A DNA stretch of 64,000 nucleotides from Methylomicrobium sp051061015 (GCA_051061015.1 JBPFEG010000017.1:148243-212242), one strand, 5' to 3'; positions 53,401 to 61,161 are shown, counted from the first letter of the stretch. Notes: generated by a model not told the origin, from the sequence alone. Translations and numbers: made by a program.

Positions 53401-54813
53401 TCATTTGTCGACGACTTTGCCGCCGGCGACCTTTTGCTTGCCTTTCAAACCAATCGGGAATTTGGTCAGATATTCATTCGGTTTGGTCGCATCGAATGGA
53501 ATCCCGTCGATAAAGTCCGCGCTGGGCGGCTTGATGCCGGTTTCGTTATCGCTCGGAAAATCGCTGGCCTTGGCCTTGCCTTCTGCGATCAGCTCTTTCG
53601 CCGCCGCCATGTAGATGTCGGGACGATAAACTTTCTTGGCGACTTCCATGTACCAGGAATCCGGCTTTTCTTCATTGATTTGACCCCAACGGCGCATCTG
53701 GGTCAGATTCCAGACCGCATCGCTGTAGTAAGGATAGGAACCGTTATAGCGGAAAAATACATTGAAATCGGGCAGTGAACGCTTATCGCCTTTTTCATAT
53801 TCGAACGTGCCGTTCATGCTGTTCGCGATCACATCGTAATCGGCCCCAACATACTGGCTTTGCGACAACATCTCGACGGCCTCGTTGCGGTTTTTGTTGT
53901 TTTCCGCATCCAGCCACATCGACGCGCGAATCAAGGCTTTGATCAAAGCCTTGTGAGTGTTGGGATGTTTATCCGCCCATGCCTTATTGACGCCGAAGAT
54001 TTTGTCAGTGCTGTTTTTCATTAATTCATAATCGCTGATCACCGGCACCCCGATGCCTTTGAACACCGCTTGCTGGTTCCAGGGTTCGCCTACGCAGTAG
54101 CCCACGATCGTACCTGAATCCATCGTCGCCGGCATTTGCGGCGGCGGCGTTACTGACAGCAGCGCGTCGGCATTGATTTGACCGGAAGTATCCTGAGGAG
54201 GTGAATAGTAGCCGGGGTTAATGCCACCGGCCGCCAGCCAGTAACGCAGTTTGAAGTTGTGAGGGCCAACCGGAAAGGTCATCCCCATGTTGAAGGGTTT
54301 GCCAGCGCTTTTATATTTTTCCAGCAACGGCTTCAGAGTATCCGCCTTGATTGGATGCACCGGTTTGCCGTCCTTGACCGGAACGTTTGGTTTCATCTCT
54401 TTCCAGACATCATTCGAAACCGTGATCGCAACACCGTTCGAAGACAGAGTTAGGGCGCTGATAATTTCTCCTTTGGTGCCGTAACCTACCGCCGCACCGA
54501 AAGGCAGAGACACCAGCATATGCGCACCGTCGAGCTCGCCGCTCAATACGCGGTCCAGCACGACTTTCCAGTTCGCTTGCGCCTCTACTTGCACGGACAA
54601 GCCTTCTTCCTCGAAATAACCTTTTTCGAAAGCGACCGCAAGCGGCACCATGTCGGTCAACTTGATAAAACCGAGCCTGACGGTTTCGGTTTCCAAATCC
54701 TTAGTCACAGCGCCGACGGAAGTACTGAGAATTAAAGCCGTGGCCGCTACAGTCTTGGTGAATGTGCCGACAAGTTGGGTGAGAGTAAATTTTCCTTGTT
54801 TCATAAGATTCAT
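53401..54813 (-). CDS. nrtA: Nitrate ABC transporter substrate-binding protein
   Basis: A 470-aa periplasmic binding protein of the NrtA/CmpA type, with an N-terminal signal sequence (about 1-36; ATALILSTSVGAV). The fold starts ETVRLGFIKLTDMVPLAVAFEKG and includes FPVGPHNFKLRYWLAAGGINP and VGYCVGEPWNQQA, which line the anion pocket in NrtA. No lipobox is seen. The start at 54813 or 54804 cannot be settled: neither has a good ribosome site. Upstream lie a sigma-54 promoter and a two-hairpin leader. Confidence 0.93.
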   Translation of the reverse strand: MNLMKQGKFTLTQLVGTFTKTVAATALILSTSVGAVTKDLETETVRLGFIKLTDMVPLAVAFEKGYFEEEGLSVQVEAQANWKVVLDRVLSGELDGAHMLVSLPFGAAVGYGTKGEIISALTLSSNGVAITVSNDVWKEMKPNVPVKDGKPVHPIKADTLKPLLEKYKSAGKPFNMGMTFPVGPHNFKLRYWLAAGGINPGYYSPPQDTSGQINADALLSVTPPPQMPATMDSGTIVGYCVGEPWNQQAVFKGIGVPVISDYELMKNSTDKIFGVNKAWADKHPNTHKALIKALIRASMWLDAENNKNRNEAVEMLSQSQYVGADYDVIANSMNGTFEYEKGDKRSLPDFNVFFRYNGSYPYYSDAVWNLTQMRRWGQINEEKPDSWYMEVAKKVYRPDIYMAAAKELIAEGKAKASDFPSDNETGIKPPSADFIDGIPFDATKPNEYLTKFPIGLKGKQKVAGGKVVDK

Positions 54814-54896
54814 CTGGAGGTAAAATTTAAGGCATAAACGCGTTTTCCTACTGGACAGGCAATACCGCCTCTGCTGTAGTCGACGCCGTCGTCAGT

Positions 54897-54939
54897 CGCT
54901 CATCTTTAAGCACAAAATTTTGACCCCACCGTTAGAGTC
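54897..54939 (-). promoter_or_regulatory. Candidate ANTAR-binding two-hairpin RNA in the nrtA leader
   Basis: On the minus strand the first hairpin (54939-54922) has stem GACUCU/GGGGUC and loop AACGGU; nine bases later the second (54912-54897) has stem UGCUU/GAGCG and loop AAAGAU. Both loops have six bases with A at position 1 and G at position 4, the known identity elements of RNA targets of ANTAR proteins. It begins about 4 nt from the predicted transcript start. No U-tract terminator was found behind it, so the output step is open. Confidence 0.6.
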
Positions 54940-54953
54940 TTCATTTGAATATA

Positions 54954-54969
54954 AGCACTATCCATGCCA
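54954..54969 (-). promoter_or_regulatory. Sigma-54 promoter of the nrt operon
   Basis: Read on the minus strand: TGGCATGGATAGTGCT, with GG and GC ten bases apart as RpoN requires and two mismatches to the consensus TGGCACG-N4-TTGCT. The start point should be near 54943. It shares the -12 form GTGCT with the promoter ahead of the ANTAR gene. Confidence 0.8.
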
Positions 54970-55369
54970 GAAACAGGAAGAAACCGATTCAACCTGTCTT
55001 TTGCATTAAATTTCACCCAATTGCTCGCTCTCTCCGGGGATTGGGTTGATTGATCCGCCCAAGACTGCAAGCCCGGTCAGAGGCTGTGCCCAATGATCGT
55101 GCATCAACTGCGCCGTTTTGCACCAACTTAAAACAGGGTTGTTTTCAAGCCACAGAATGCTCGATTTGCGGGTGCAATATGTCCATTGTGAGGAATTTTA
55201 AAGATCAGCGAAGACACACGCCCCGGCAAAATGCCAAAAACGCGAGGAAAGGGAAAATACTGGGTTTTCGGGGTTTTTCTGCCGACGCGGAAGTGCGTCT
55301 TACCCCTTCGTGGAGGTGGAAGGACGCGTCACAGACACGCCCTCTCTAGAAAAATTGTTTGGGAAACAT
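54970..55369. other. Non-coding region between triple-GAF gene and nrt promoter
   Basis: 400 bp without a credible gene. A GGGCGTGTC/GACGCGTCC stem at 55322-55342 lies behind the triple-GAF gene and may end that transcript. A further stem GACGC/GCGTC with a six-base loop lies near 55297-55312. The stretch 55087-55126 holds NtrC-like half-sites. Confidence 0.5.
55087..55103. promoter_or_regulatory. Possible NtrC enhancer site
   Basis: On the minus strand TGCACGATCATTGGGCA matches 12 of 17 positions of glnA NtrC site 1 as I recall it (TGCACCAACATGGTGCT). It lies about 118 bp upstream of the -24 element of the nrt promoter, a normal enhancer distance. A weaker half-site pair lies at 55109-55126. 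Confidence 0.4.
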
Positions 55370-55383
55370 CTAGAACAAGAAGG
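55366..55383. repeat. 18-bp repeat copy 2 (end of triple-GAF gene)
   Basis: Exact second copy of the 18-bp sequence at 53356-53373. Here it includes the last codons and TAG stop of the triple-GAF gene, so this is likely the original copy. Confidence 0.6.
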
Positions 55384-56293
55384 TCACGATCGCCTTCAAT
55401 CGCCCTTGCTCGATCACCGGAATCGAGAGCATGCTGCTGAGATCTTCCAGTTCAACATTATAAGTTTCTTCCCGATTACCGCTGATCGACGGCATGCCGG
55501 TCAGCCAGACTCGACCCAAGGCTCCCTCGCCTTTGTCGACCGTCAGCGTTTCGAAAATTTCCGCCAGGTTGTTGCTGTTTTTGCTGTAGCTTTGCCGACA
55601 AATCAACTGCCCGCGCTCGGGATCCGGCACCCATATCTGGATGCGCTTAGCGATCGGCGTCGCGTTCGCGGAAAGAAAGGTGGTCACATAAATCTGCTCA
55701 TCGCCTTGGATGAACGGTATGCCCAAACCGGTGGCAATGATCGCTTTTTGCGCTTCCTCTGCCCGGGGAAACCCAGCCACTTTGCCGATATCCTCGACCA
55801 GAACCGGCATCCCCGCTGCCCACGCCCTGCCCGGTATGCCCTGGTCCCTGGAAAGTTTGATTTGCCGGGATAATGCTTCAAAGTGTTCCAAAGCACCGTA
55901 ATAGCCGTCCAGCACCTGGAGAGTATCGCCTTTGGCGGTTTCGTTGCACCAGACCTCGATCGCCCCAGCCTGTTCCTGGTCGTCGCCACAGAGAAACACC
56001 ACGACCGCCAATAAAAAATCCCCGGAGAAAATCGGGATCGCAATACCACAGCTCAACCCCGCTTTTTGCGCCTCGGCGGTGCGCTTGAAATAAGAATCTT
56101 CAAACCGGCTCAGCACAATCGGATGGCCCGCCGCCCACGCTTTGCCGGGCAATCCTTCGTCATAAACAAAATGCTGTTTTTCGCTGATACGCTTGAAATC
56201 CGTCAAGCTGCCGTACAATCCCGAGCCGAACTCCAGCTGAGTCCGTTCTTTGTCGGGAATCCAGATTTCAATCACTTTGATAAACGTCTTCAT
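55370..56293 (-). CDS. Protein of three tandem GAF repeats
   Basis: A 307-aa soluble protein built of three GAF-like repeats of about 95 residues. Each starts with an IxIW strand (IEIWIPDKER, IEVWCNETAK, IQIWVPDPER), has a middle G-x-GRAW-x-GMP type loop (LPGKAWAAGHP, IPGRAWAAGMP, ALGRVWLTGMP) and ends with a hydrophobic strand (AVVVFL, YVTTFL, AIVTFL). There is no kinase, DNA-binding or membrane part. It follows the ANTAR gene by 24 bp and replaces the NasS sensor found with NasT elsewhere. A sensor role that controls the ANTAR protein is inference. Confidence 0.85.
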   Translation of the reverse strand: MKTFIKVIEIWIPDKERTQLEFGSGLYGSLTDFKRISEKQHFVYDEGLPGKAWAAGHPIVLSRFEDSYFKRTAEAQKAGLSCGIAIPIFSGDFLLAVVVFLCGDDQEQAGAIEVWCNETAKGDTLQVLDGYYGALEHFEALSRQIKLSRDQGIPGRAWAAGMPVLVEDIGKVAGFPRAEEAQKAIIATGLGIPFIQGDEQIYVTTFLSANATPIAKRIQIWVPDPERGQLICRQSYSKNSNNLAEIFETLTVDKGEGALGRVWLTGMPSISGNREETYNVELEDLSSMLSIPVIEQGRLKAIVTFLF

Positions 56294-56317
56294 GGCGGGT
56301 CGATAAAAGTCAGCGTT

Positions 56318-56887
56318 CTATTTCAGCAATTCCGCCATCGCAATGACGTTCCGGGCCATCTGGCCCAGCGTCACATTCCGGTCCATCGCCAGTTTTCGGA
56401 GGGTATGGTAGGCTTCGTTCTCGGTAAAGTTTCGCGTGTTGATCAAAATCGCTTTAGCGCGGTCGATTTGCTTCCTGTCTTCGAGCTGGATTTTCGCTTC
56501 CTGCAGCGTCTGCTTGAGCGCCTGTTGATGCTTGAACCGGGCCACGGCCACCTGGATGATGCTGGGAACGCGATCGGCAGTGAGCCCGTTCACCTCGTAA
56601 GCCGTGACCTCGGACTGAATCGCTTTCTGGATCGTCGCACTGCTGCCGTCGGACGCAAACATGACCACCGGCAGCGGCGACTGCCGGCTCAGCGCTAGAA
56701 GATCAGCCAGGAGTTCCTCGGAAGGCGATTCGAGATTGAAGATGACTGCGTCCGGCCTTATTTCCTTGATTTGCGTAATGAACGACGGCCCGTGCTGAAT
56801 CGTGACCGTTTCGGAGCCGCCCTCAAACAGGGCACTTTCCAATGGGGTATTATCGACTCCGCATTCGACTATCAAGAGATTCAGCAT
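56318..56887 (-). CDS. nasT: ANTAR-domain antiterminator, NasT type
   Basis: A 189-aa response-regulator-like protein. The N-terminal receiver-like domain (about 1-120) appears degenerate; the C-terminal ANTAR domain (about 125-187) has DRKQIDRAKAILINTRNF and EAYHTLRKLAMDRNVTLGQM, which bind paired hexaloop RNA. NasT proteins prevent termination in nitrate-assimilation leaders and are held inactive by NasS. Here a triple-GAF gene follows in place of nasS. A sigma-54 promoter lies 40 bp upstream, and a matching RNA motif lies ahead of nrtA. Confidence 0.9.
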   Translation of the reverse strand: MLNLLIVECGVDNTPLESALFEGGSETVTIQHGPSFITQIKEIRPDAVIFNLESPSEELLADLLALSRQSPLPVVMFASDGSSATIQKAIQSEVTAYEVNGLTADRVPSIIQVAVARFKHQQALKQTLQEAKIQLEDRKQIDRAKAILINTRNFTENEAYHTLRKLAMDRNVTLGQMARNVIAMAELLK

Positions 56888-56926
56888 GGCGGTGGACGTG
56901 CGATGAAAAAGAATTAGTAAAATTTA

Positions 56927-56942
56927 AGCACTTTTCGCGCCA
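56927..56942 (-). promoter_or_regulatory. Sigma-54 promoter of the nasT-GAF unit
   Basis: Minus strand TGGCGCGAAAAGTGCT: GG and GC ten bases apart, close to the RpoN consensus. Start point near 56916, giving a leader of about 30 nt before the nasT ATG at 56887. The same -12 variant GTGCT is used by the nrt promoter. Confidence 0.75.
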
Positions 56943-57168
56943 ACAGAGCCGTTCAGACATGAGGGATTTCCGCGGCGAATGGGAATCGCCTTTCGCACCT
57001 ATTAAATGCCCGGCTCTCGCTCTGCCCACCGTAGTTTGAGCCGTACGTAAATACATTTTTTAAATCCCGGGCTTTTTTCCTCCCGCCCGAACCTCTACAA
57101 TGATCGGCCCTCTCCCGTATGCCTCGACTTTTTCCGCACCGGCGGGAAGGCTATAAACCAACCGATCC

Positions 57169-59172
57169 ATGAGCAAGCTAAACCCAGAGCAACAAGCCGC
57201 CGTCAAAGCCATCGACCACCCCTTGCTGGTGCTGGCCGGCGCCGGCAGCGGCAAGACCCGCGTGATTACCGAGAAGATCGCCTACCTGGTCACACAGGGC
57301 ACCCCCGCGCGCCATATCGCGGCAGTGACCTTTACGAACAAGGCCGCGCGCGAAATGAAAACCCGCGTGTCCAAACTGCTCGACGACACGCAATTGCGCG
57401 GCCTGCGCGTCTCGACCTTTCACTCGCTCGGCCTCGACATCCTGCGCGCGGAAGCGAAAACGCTCGGCTATAAGCCCGGCCTGACCCTGTTCGACGAGCA
57501 GGACAAGCTGACCCTGCTGCGTAACCTGATCGCGCACAGCTCCAAAAGCTTCGATCCGGACCAGTGCGACCGATATTCCTGGCAGATCGGCCAGTGGAAA
57601 AATGCGTTCGTGACGCCAGAACACGCGCTCTCGCACGCAACCCAGGAACAGCATCACGCCGCCCTGCTCTACACGGACTATGTCCAAAGCCTGAAGGCCT
57701 ACAACGCGGCCGATTTCGACGACCTGATCCTGATCCCGGTACTGCTGTTCCAGCAGCATCCAGCGATCCGCGAAAAATGGCAGAACAAGATCCGCTATCT
57801 GTTGGTCGACGAGTATCAGGATACCAATTCGACCCAATACGAACTGGTCCGCCAGCTGGCCGGCAATCTCGGCCGCTTTACCGTGGTCGGCGATGACGAC
57901 CAGTCGATCTATGCCTGGCGCGGCGCGCAGCCGGAGAATCTGGCGCAATTGCAACGGGATTACCCGCGCCTGAAAGTGATCAAGCTCGAACAGAACTACC
58001 GCTCGACCGGGAGGATTCTTAAAGTCGCGAACCAGTTGATCGCAAACAATCCGCACGTGTTCGAAAAGCGACTGTGGAGCCAGCTCGGCTACGGCGATCC
58101 GTTGCGCGTACTCAGCCACAAGGACGAACTGACCGAAGCGCAGCAGGTCGTTTCCGAAATCGTGCACCACAAATTCAAGACCGGCGCCTCCTACGGCGAT
58201 TACGCGATCCTGTACCGCGGCAACCATCAGTCCCGCCTGTTCGAAAGGTGCCTTCGCGAAAACAACGTGCCCTACTTCATCAGCGGCAGCACCTCGTTCT
58301 TCGCCTATACCGAAATCAAGGACATACTGGCCTACCTGCGCCTGCTAGTGAACCCGGACGACGATGCGGCATATCTGCGCATCATCAACACCCCTCGCCG
58401 CGAAATCGGTCCCGCCACGCTTGAAAAGCTCGGCGCCTACGCGAACGAGCGCCACATCAGCCTGTTTGCGGCCAGCGGCGAGTTCGGCCTGAAGCAAAAG
58501 CTGCAGGATAATGCCGTCCACCGTCTCGAACGGTTCCGCGACTGGATCGTCGATACCGCCGACCGGGTCGAGCGCGGCGACCAGTTCGCGGTGCTCGAAC
58601 AAATGATCGATCAAATCGGCTACCGGCAGTGGCTGCAGGAAAATAACAGCAGCCGCGACGCCGCCGAGCGCAAGATGAAGAACGTCTACGAACTGCTCGA
58701 CTGGCTCAAGCGGATGGCCGAAAAAGAAGAATCAGGCAACGCGAAGCTGTCCGAGATAGTCTCGAAAATCATGCTGATGGACATGCTGGAGCGCAATCGC
58801 GAGGAACAAGCCGGCGACCAGGTCAGCCTGATGACCCTGCATGCCGCGAAGGGCCTCGAGTTTCCGCACGTATTCCTGATCGGGATGGAAGAAAATATCC
58901 TGCCGCACCAGAACAGCCTCGAAACCGGCAATCTCGAAGAAGAACGCCGCCTCGCCTACGTCGGCATCACCCGCGCCCAGCGCACGTTGACTTTCAGCTA
59001 CTGCACACACCGGAAGCGCTACGGCGAAACCGAAGAGTGCGAACCGAGCCGTTTTCTGGGCGAACTGCCCGAAGACGACCTCGAATGGGCGAACAAAAAA
59101 CAGCTCGATCCCGAAACGATCAAGGAGCGCGGCCGGGCCAGCCTCGCACACCTAAAAACAATGTTGTCGTAA
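57169..59172 (+). CDS. rep: ATP-dependent DNA helicase Rep
   Basis: Rep is a superfamily 1A 3'-5' helicase that helps forks pass bound proteins. The 667-aa length matches E. coli Rep (673). Helicase motifs in order: LVLAGAGSGKTRVIT (I), FTNKAAREMK (Ia), VDEYQDTN (II), VGDDDQSIYAWRGA (III), NYRSTGRIL (IV), SLMTLHAAKGLEF (V) and YVGITRAQ (VI). It stands alone, upstream of tRNA-Arg; codon use is strongly GC-biased like the nif genes. Confidence 0.95.
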   Translation: MSKLNPEQQAAVKAIDHPLLVLAGAGSGKTRVITEKIAYLVTQGTPARHIAAVTFTNKAAREMKTRVSKLLDDTQLRGLRVSTFHSLGLDILRAEAKTLGYKPGLTLFDEQDKLTLLRNLIAHSSKSFDPDQCDRYSWQIGQWKNAFVTPEHALSHATQEQHHAALLYTDYVQSLKAYNAADFDDLILIPVLLFQQHPAIREKWQNKIRYLLVDEYQDTNSTQYELVRQLAGNLGRFTVVGDDDQSIYAWRGAQPENLAQLQRDYPRLKVIKLEQNYRSTGRILKVANQLIANNPHVFEKRLWSQLGYGDPLRVLSHKDELTEAQQVVSEIVHHKFKTGASYGDYAILYRGNHQSRLFERCLRENNVPYFISGSTSFFAYTEIKDILAYLRLLVNPDDDAAYLRIINTPRREIGPATLEKLGAYANERHISLFAASGEFGLKQKLQDNAVHRLERFRDWIVDTADRVERGDQFAVLEQMIDQIGYRQWLQENNSSRDAAERKMKNVYELLDWLKRMAEKEESGNAKLSEIVSKIMLMDMLERNREEQAGDQVSLMTLHAAKGLEFPHVFLIGMEENILPHQNSLETGNLEEERRLAYVGITRAQRTLTFSYCTHRKRYGETEECEPSRFLGELPEDDLEWANKKQLDPETIKERGRASLAHLKTMLS

Positions 59173-59206
59173 TTATTTCAGAATTTGTTATAATAGGCGG
59201 TTCCAA

Positions 59207-59283
59207 GCGCCCGTAGCTCAGCTGGATAGAGCGCAGCCCTCCGGAGGCTGAGGTCAGAGGTTCGAATCCTCTCGGGCGCGCCA
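59207..59283 (+). tRNA. tRNA-Arg (anticodon CCG)
   Basis: A 77-nt cloverleaf with acceptor GCGCCCG/CGGGCGC, D arm AGCTCAGCTGGATAGAGC, anticodon stem CAGCC/GGCTG with loop CTCCGGA (anticodon CCG, codon CGG), T arm with GGTTCGAATCC, discriminator G and an encoded CCA. An integrase fragment begins about 120 bp downstream, so the 3' end of this gene has probably served as an attachment site. Confidence 0.97.
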
Positions 59284-59403
59284 TTAAAACCATGAAAATA
59301 AAGTATTATTTTTACACGTCATCGGTTAAAACGCTAGAAAAACCCGGCTAGGGCGCCAATTTGGGCACTACGCCGATTCGCAATCCCACGCGAGGAGTTT
59401 TCT

Positions 59404-59683
59404 ATGGCGTACATCATTCGTAAAATCCAAGGCAAAACAGGTATCACCTATAAAGCCATCATCCATGACAAACACGGCACACATTTAAAGAGCAAGAACT
59501 TCACCCGACGTGGCGACGCAGAAGCCTGGGCCAAGCCCATCGACGCCGATCGAGAAAAAATGGAAACGTTAGGCTTACGCGGCGCCTCGATGACATTTGC
59601 AGACCTCGTCGATGAATATGCGCAGCAATGGAACAAGCGCGACCAGAATCAAGTTTATCGGCTCGCCTATTGGTCTAAAATTC
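59404..59683 (+). pseudogene. Phage-type integrase, 5' fragment
   Basis: The first 93 codons read as the N-terminus of a tyrosine-recombinase integrase: arm-binding part (MAYIIRKIQGKTGITYKAII, then KNFTRRGDAEAWA) and the start of the core-binding domain (MTFADLVDEYAQQWNKRDQNQ). The match ends near LAYWSK. From about 59680 the open frame (to 60183) is antisense to a restriction-gene remnant, so the catalytic R-H-R-Y part is gone. The frame is a chimera, not a functional gene. Confidence 0.75.
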
Positions 59684-60237
59684 CCCCCGGCATTCTCGCC
59701 CGTTTTCGCTTTGCGCTTCACCATCTTCACTTCACACCGAACACACGTAGGCACGGTATAAGCCCCGGAACGCGCCAAGTTATCCAATCGCTTCCGATTG
59801 ATTTCATCGAGGTTGTTGACCAGGCACACGAATTCATTGCTGTCGACCAGCAGCAAGCAGGTTTTTTCCCTTTCGCGAACTCCTGGGCTCCCTGGATGAA
59901 TTCGGAAGTAGTCAAGAAAATGCCGTGCCGCACATTGTCGGCCGCCATGATGCCGTACAGCTCACGGATGGATCAAGCCATCGCCGATCGGTCTGCTCCA
60001 GGATTTGCACTGGGCAATGGCAAAGATCTTGCCGCTGCTATCGCTTATTTTGATATCGACGCCGCCATCCGCTCCGGTACAGGTCACGTTAGCCATGCAA
60101 TTCATGATCCTCAGATACTCCATCGAGATTTCTTCGAACCGCTTCCATTCGAGCGACTTCATATAAGGGCTTGTCCCATTTAGCAGGCGGTTCAGTTTGT
60201 CGGATTTCGACCGCGAAACCGCATGAAGGTCTGGCAA
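59680..60237 (-). pseudogene. Mrr-type restriction endonuclease remnant
   Basis: Three frames on the minus strand together give an Mrr_cat restriction protein. First (60237-59962): LEWKRFEEISMEYLR, then GADGGVDIKI and IAQCKSW, the D...QxK nuclease core. A tandem ATCC duplication (plus strand GGATGGAT, 59966-59973) shifts the frame; the second part reads ELYGIMAADNVRHGIFLTTS. A further shift at an A run near 59859-59864 leads to the third part with LLLVDSNEFVCLVNNLDE and a cysteine pair PTCVRC of a zinc finger. The gene is cut at the junction with the integrase fragment near 59680. Confidence 0.75.
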
Positions 60238-60630
60238 CGGCTCGTTTTCTCGACCCGACGGGTTTGAATGTTTTTTAGAATGCTCTTATCACGCTCATGG
60301 CTATTTTGCTGTCCGAGTCCCTTACCGGACAACTCAGAGACTAACACCAAAAGTAGCAGAGTTCTGTATTAGGACAAGTCGCCGTCCGATTATCAACCCA
60401 GACAAAAGCTCAGGCAAAAAGGGCGGCCAGTCGGGAGGATATCGGGGAATGAAAAGATCAGGGAAAGTCCGCACACACGCTAGCCGCTTACGGCTTCGAG
60501 TTGCAATCGAGTCGGATGAAAAATACGGAGAAATTGAATAAATGATCGCCTTTGGGAGTCGCAGAGGAATTCGCGGGGTAAAACCCACACTGATCCCCCG
60601 CCGATCTTTTAACACGACTCTCAGGTATTT
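60238..60630. other. Gap behind the restriction remnant
   Basis: About 390 bp without a recognised gene. A plus-strand open stretch near 60372-60541 reads KSSGKKGGQSGGYRGMKRSG and ends in SDEKYGEIE; I cannot assign it and it may be a remnant. A minus-strand frame at 60334-60615 is basic and proline-rich without family features and is probably spurious. Confidence 0.35.
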
Positions 60631-60855
60631 ATGAAAAAGCTTTTATCTTGCCCATTTTGCGGATCCGCCGCCGAAATCGCGAATGAAACACTCCCTCTGA
60701 CCAATCACCATCAATATTCCATCACCGCAAAGCATGCGTGCGGTTGCATCTTCAATTCGGTCGACATGCCGTTGTTCGCGACGAAAGCGGAAGCGATTAA
60801 GAAATGGAACAGGCGGGCGGAAATGCAGCCCTTTCCTCGCCTCAAATCCGCTTAA
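60631..60855 (+). CDS. Lar-like restriction alleviation protein
   Basis: A 74-aa protein with an N-terminal zinc motif LSCPFCGS, a second cysteine pair CGC near residue 37, and a C-terminal AIKKWNRRAE, the pattern of the Lar family found in lambdoid phages and prophage remnants. Lar proteins modify restriction of incoming phage DNA. AGG precedes the ATG. Its place beside a broken restriction gene and integrase supports descent from a mobile element. Confidence 0.7.
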   Translation: MKKLLSCPFCGSAAEIANETLPLTNHHQYSITAKHACGCIFNSVDMPLFATKAEAIKKWNRRAEMQPFPRLKSA

Positions 60856-61161
60856 TCAGAGAATCGGCGTGTGATACCGAACAGAAAGTAACTCGACGAT
60901 GACACAAGCTATATCCCGCCTTGTTTCAGAAGATTGGCCGCTCATCGCTCAGTCTGGCGGGAATAATAACCTACACGCCGCCAGGATACTCGGCAGGGAT
61001 GCCGGGTGCGGGCTAAGGAGGGGCCGTAGCCCTGTGGTCATTTCAAAAGTTCGACCTGGTAGTCCGGCGTAGAAAATAACGAATTGATCGGTTACCGGCT
61101 GCCTTGCCCGGCAATGTAGCCAGGTGTCGTTTTCGGTTTTTAACGGCAGCTTTTCAGTCAA
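60856..61161. other. Non-coding stretch
   Basis: 306 bp without a credible gene. GC-rich self-complementary patches occur (GCCGGG/CCCGGC around 61000 and 61107), but no RNA family is recognised. Confidence 0.3.

Noticed and set aside
55297..55312. GACGC/GCGTC stem with six-base loop as a third ANTAR hairpin
   Set aside because: The loop ACTTCC has T, not G, at position 4, and it lies upstream of the nrt promoter, so it is not in the nrtA leader.
55195..55370. Possible short gene behind the triple-GAF gene (plus strand)
   Set aside because: The frame runs antisense into the GAF gene and has no family features.
57178..58227. 349-codon minus-strand frame opposite rep
   Set aside because: High-GC antisense shadow of a clear helicase gene; no motifs.
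60334..60615. 93-codon minus-strand frame near the Lar gene
   Set aside because: Basic, proline-rich composition without a ribosome site or known motif; likely chance.
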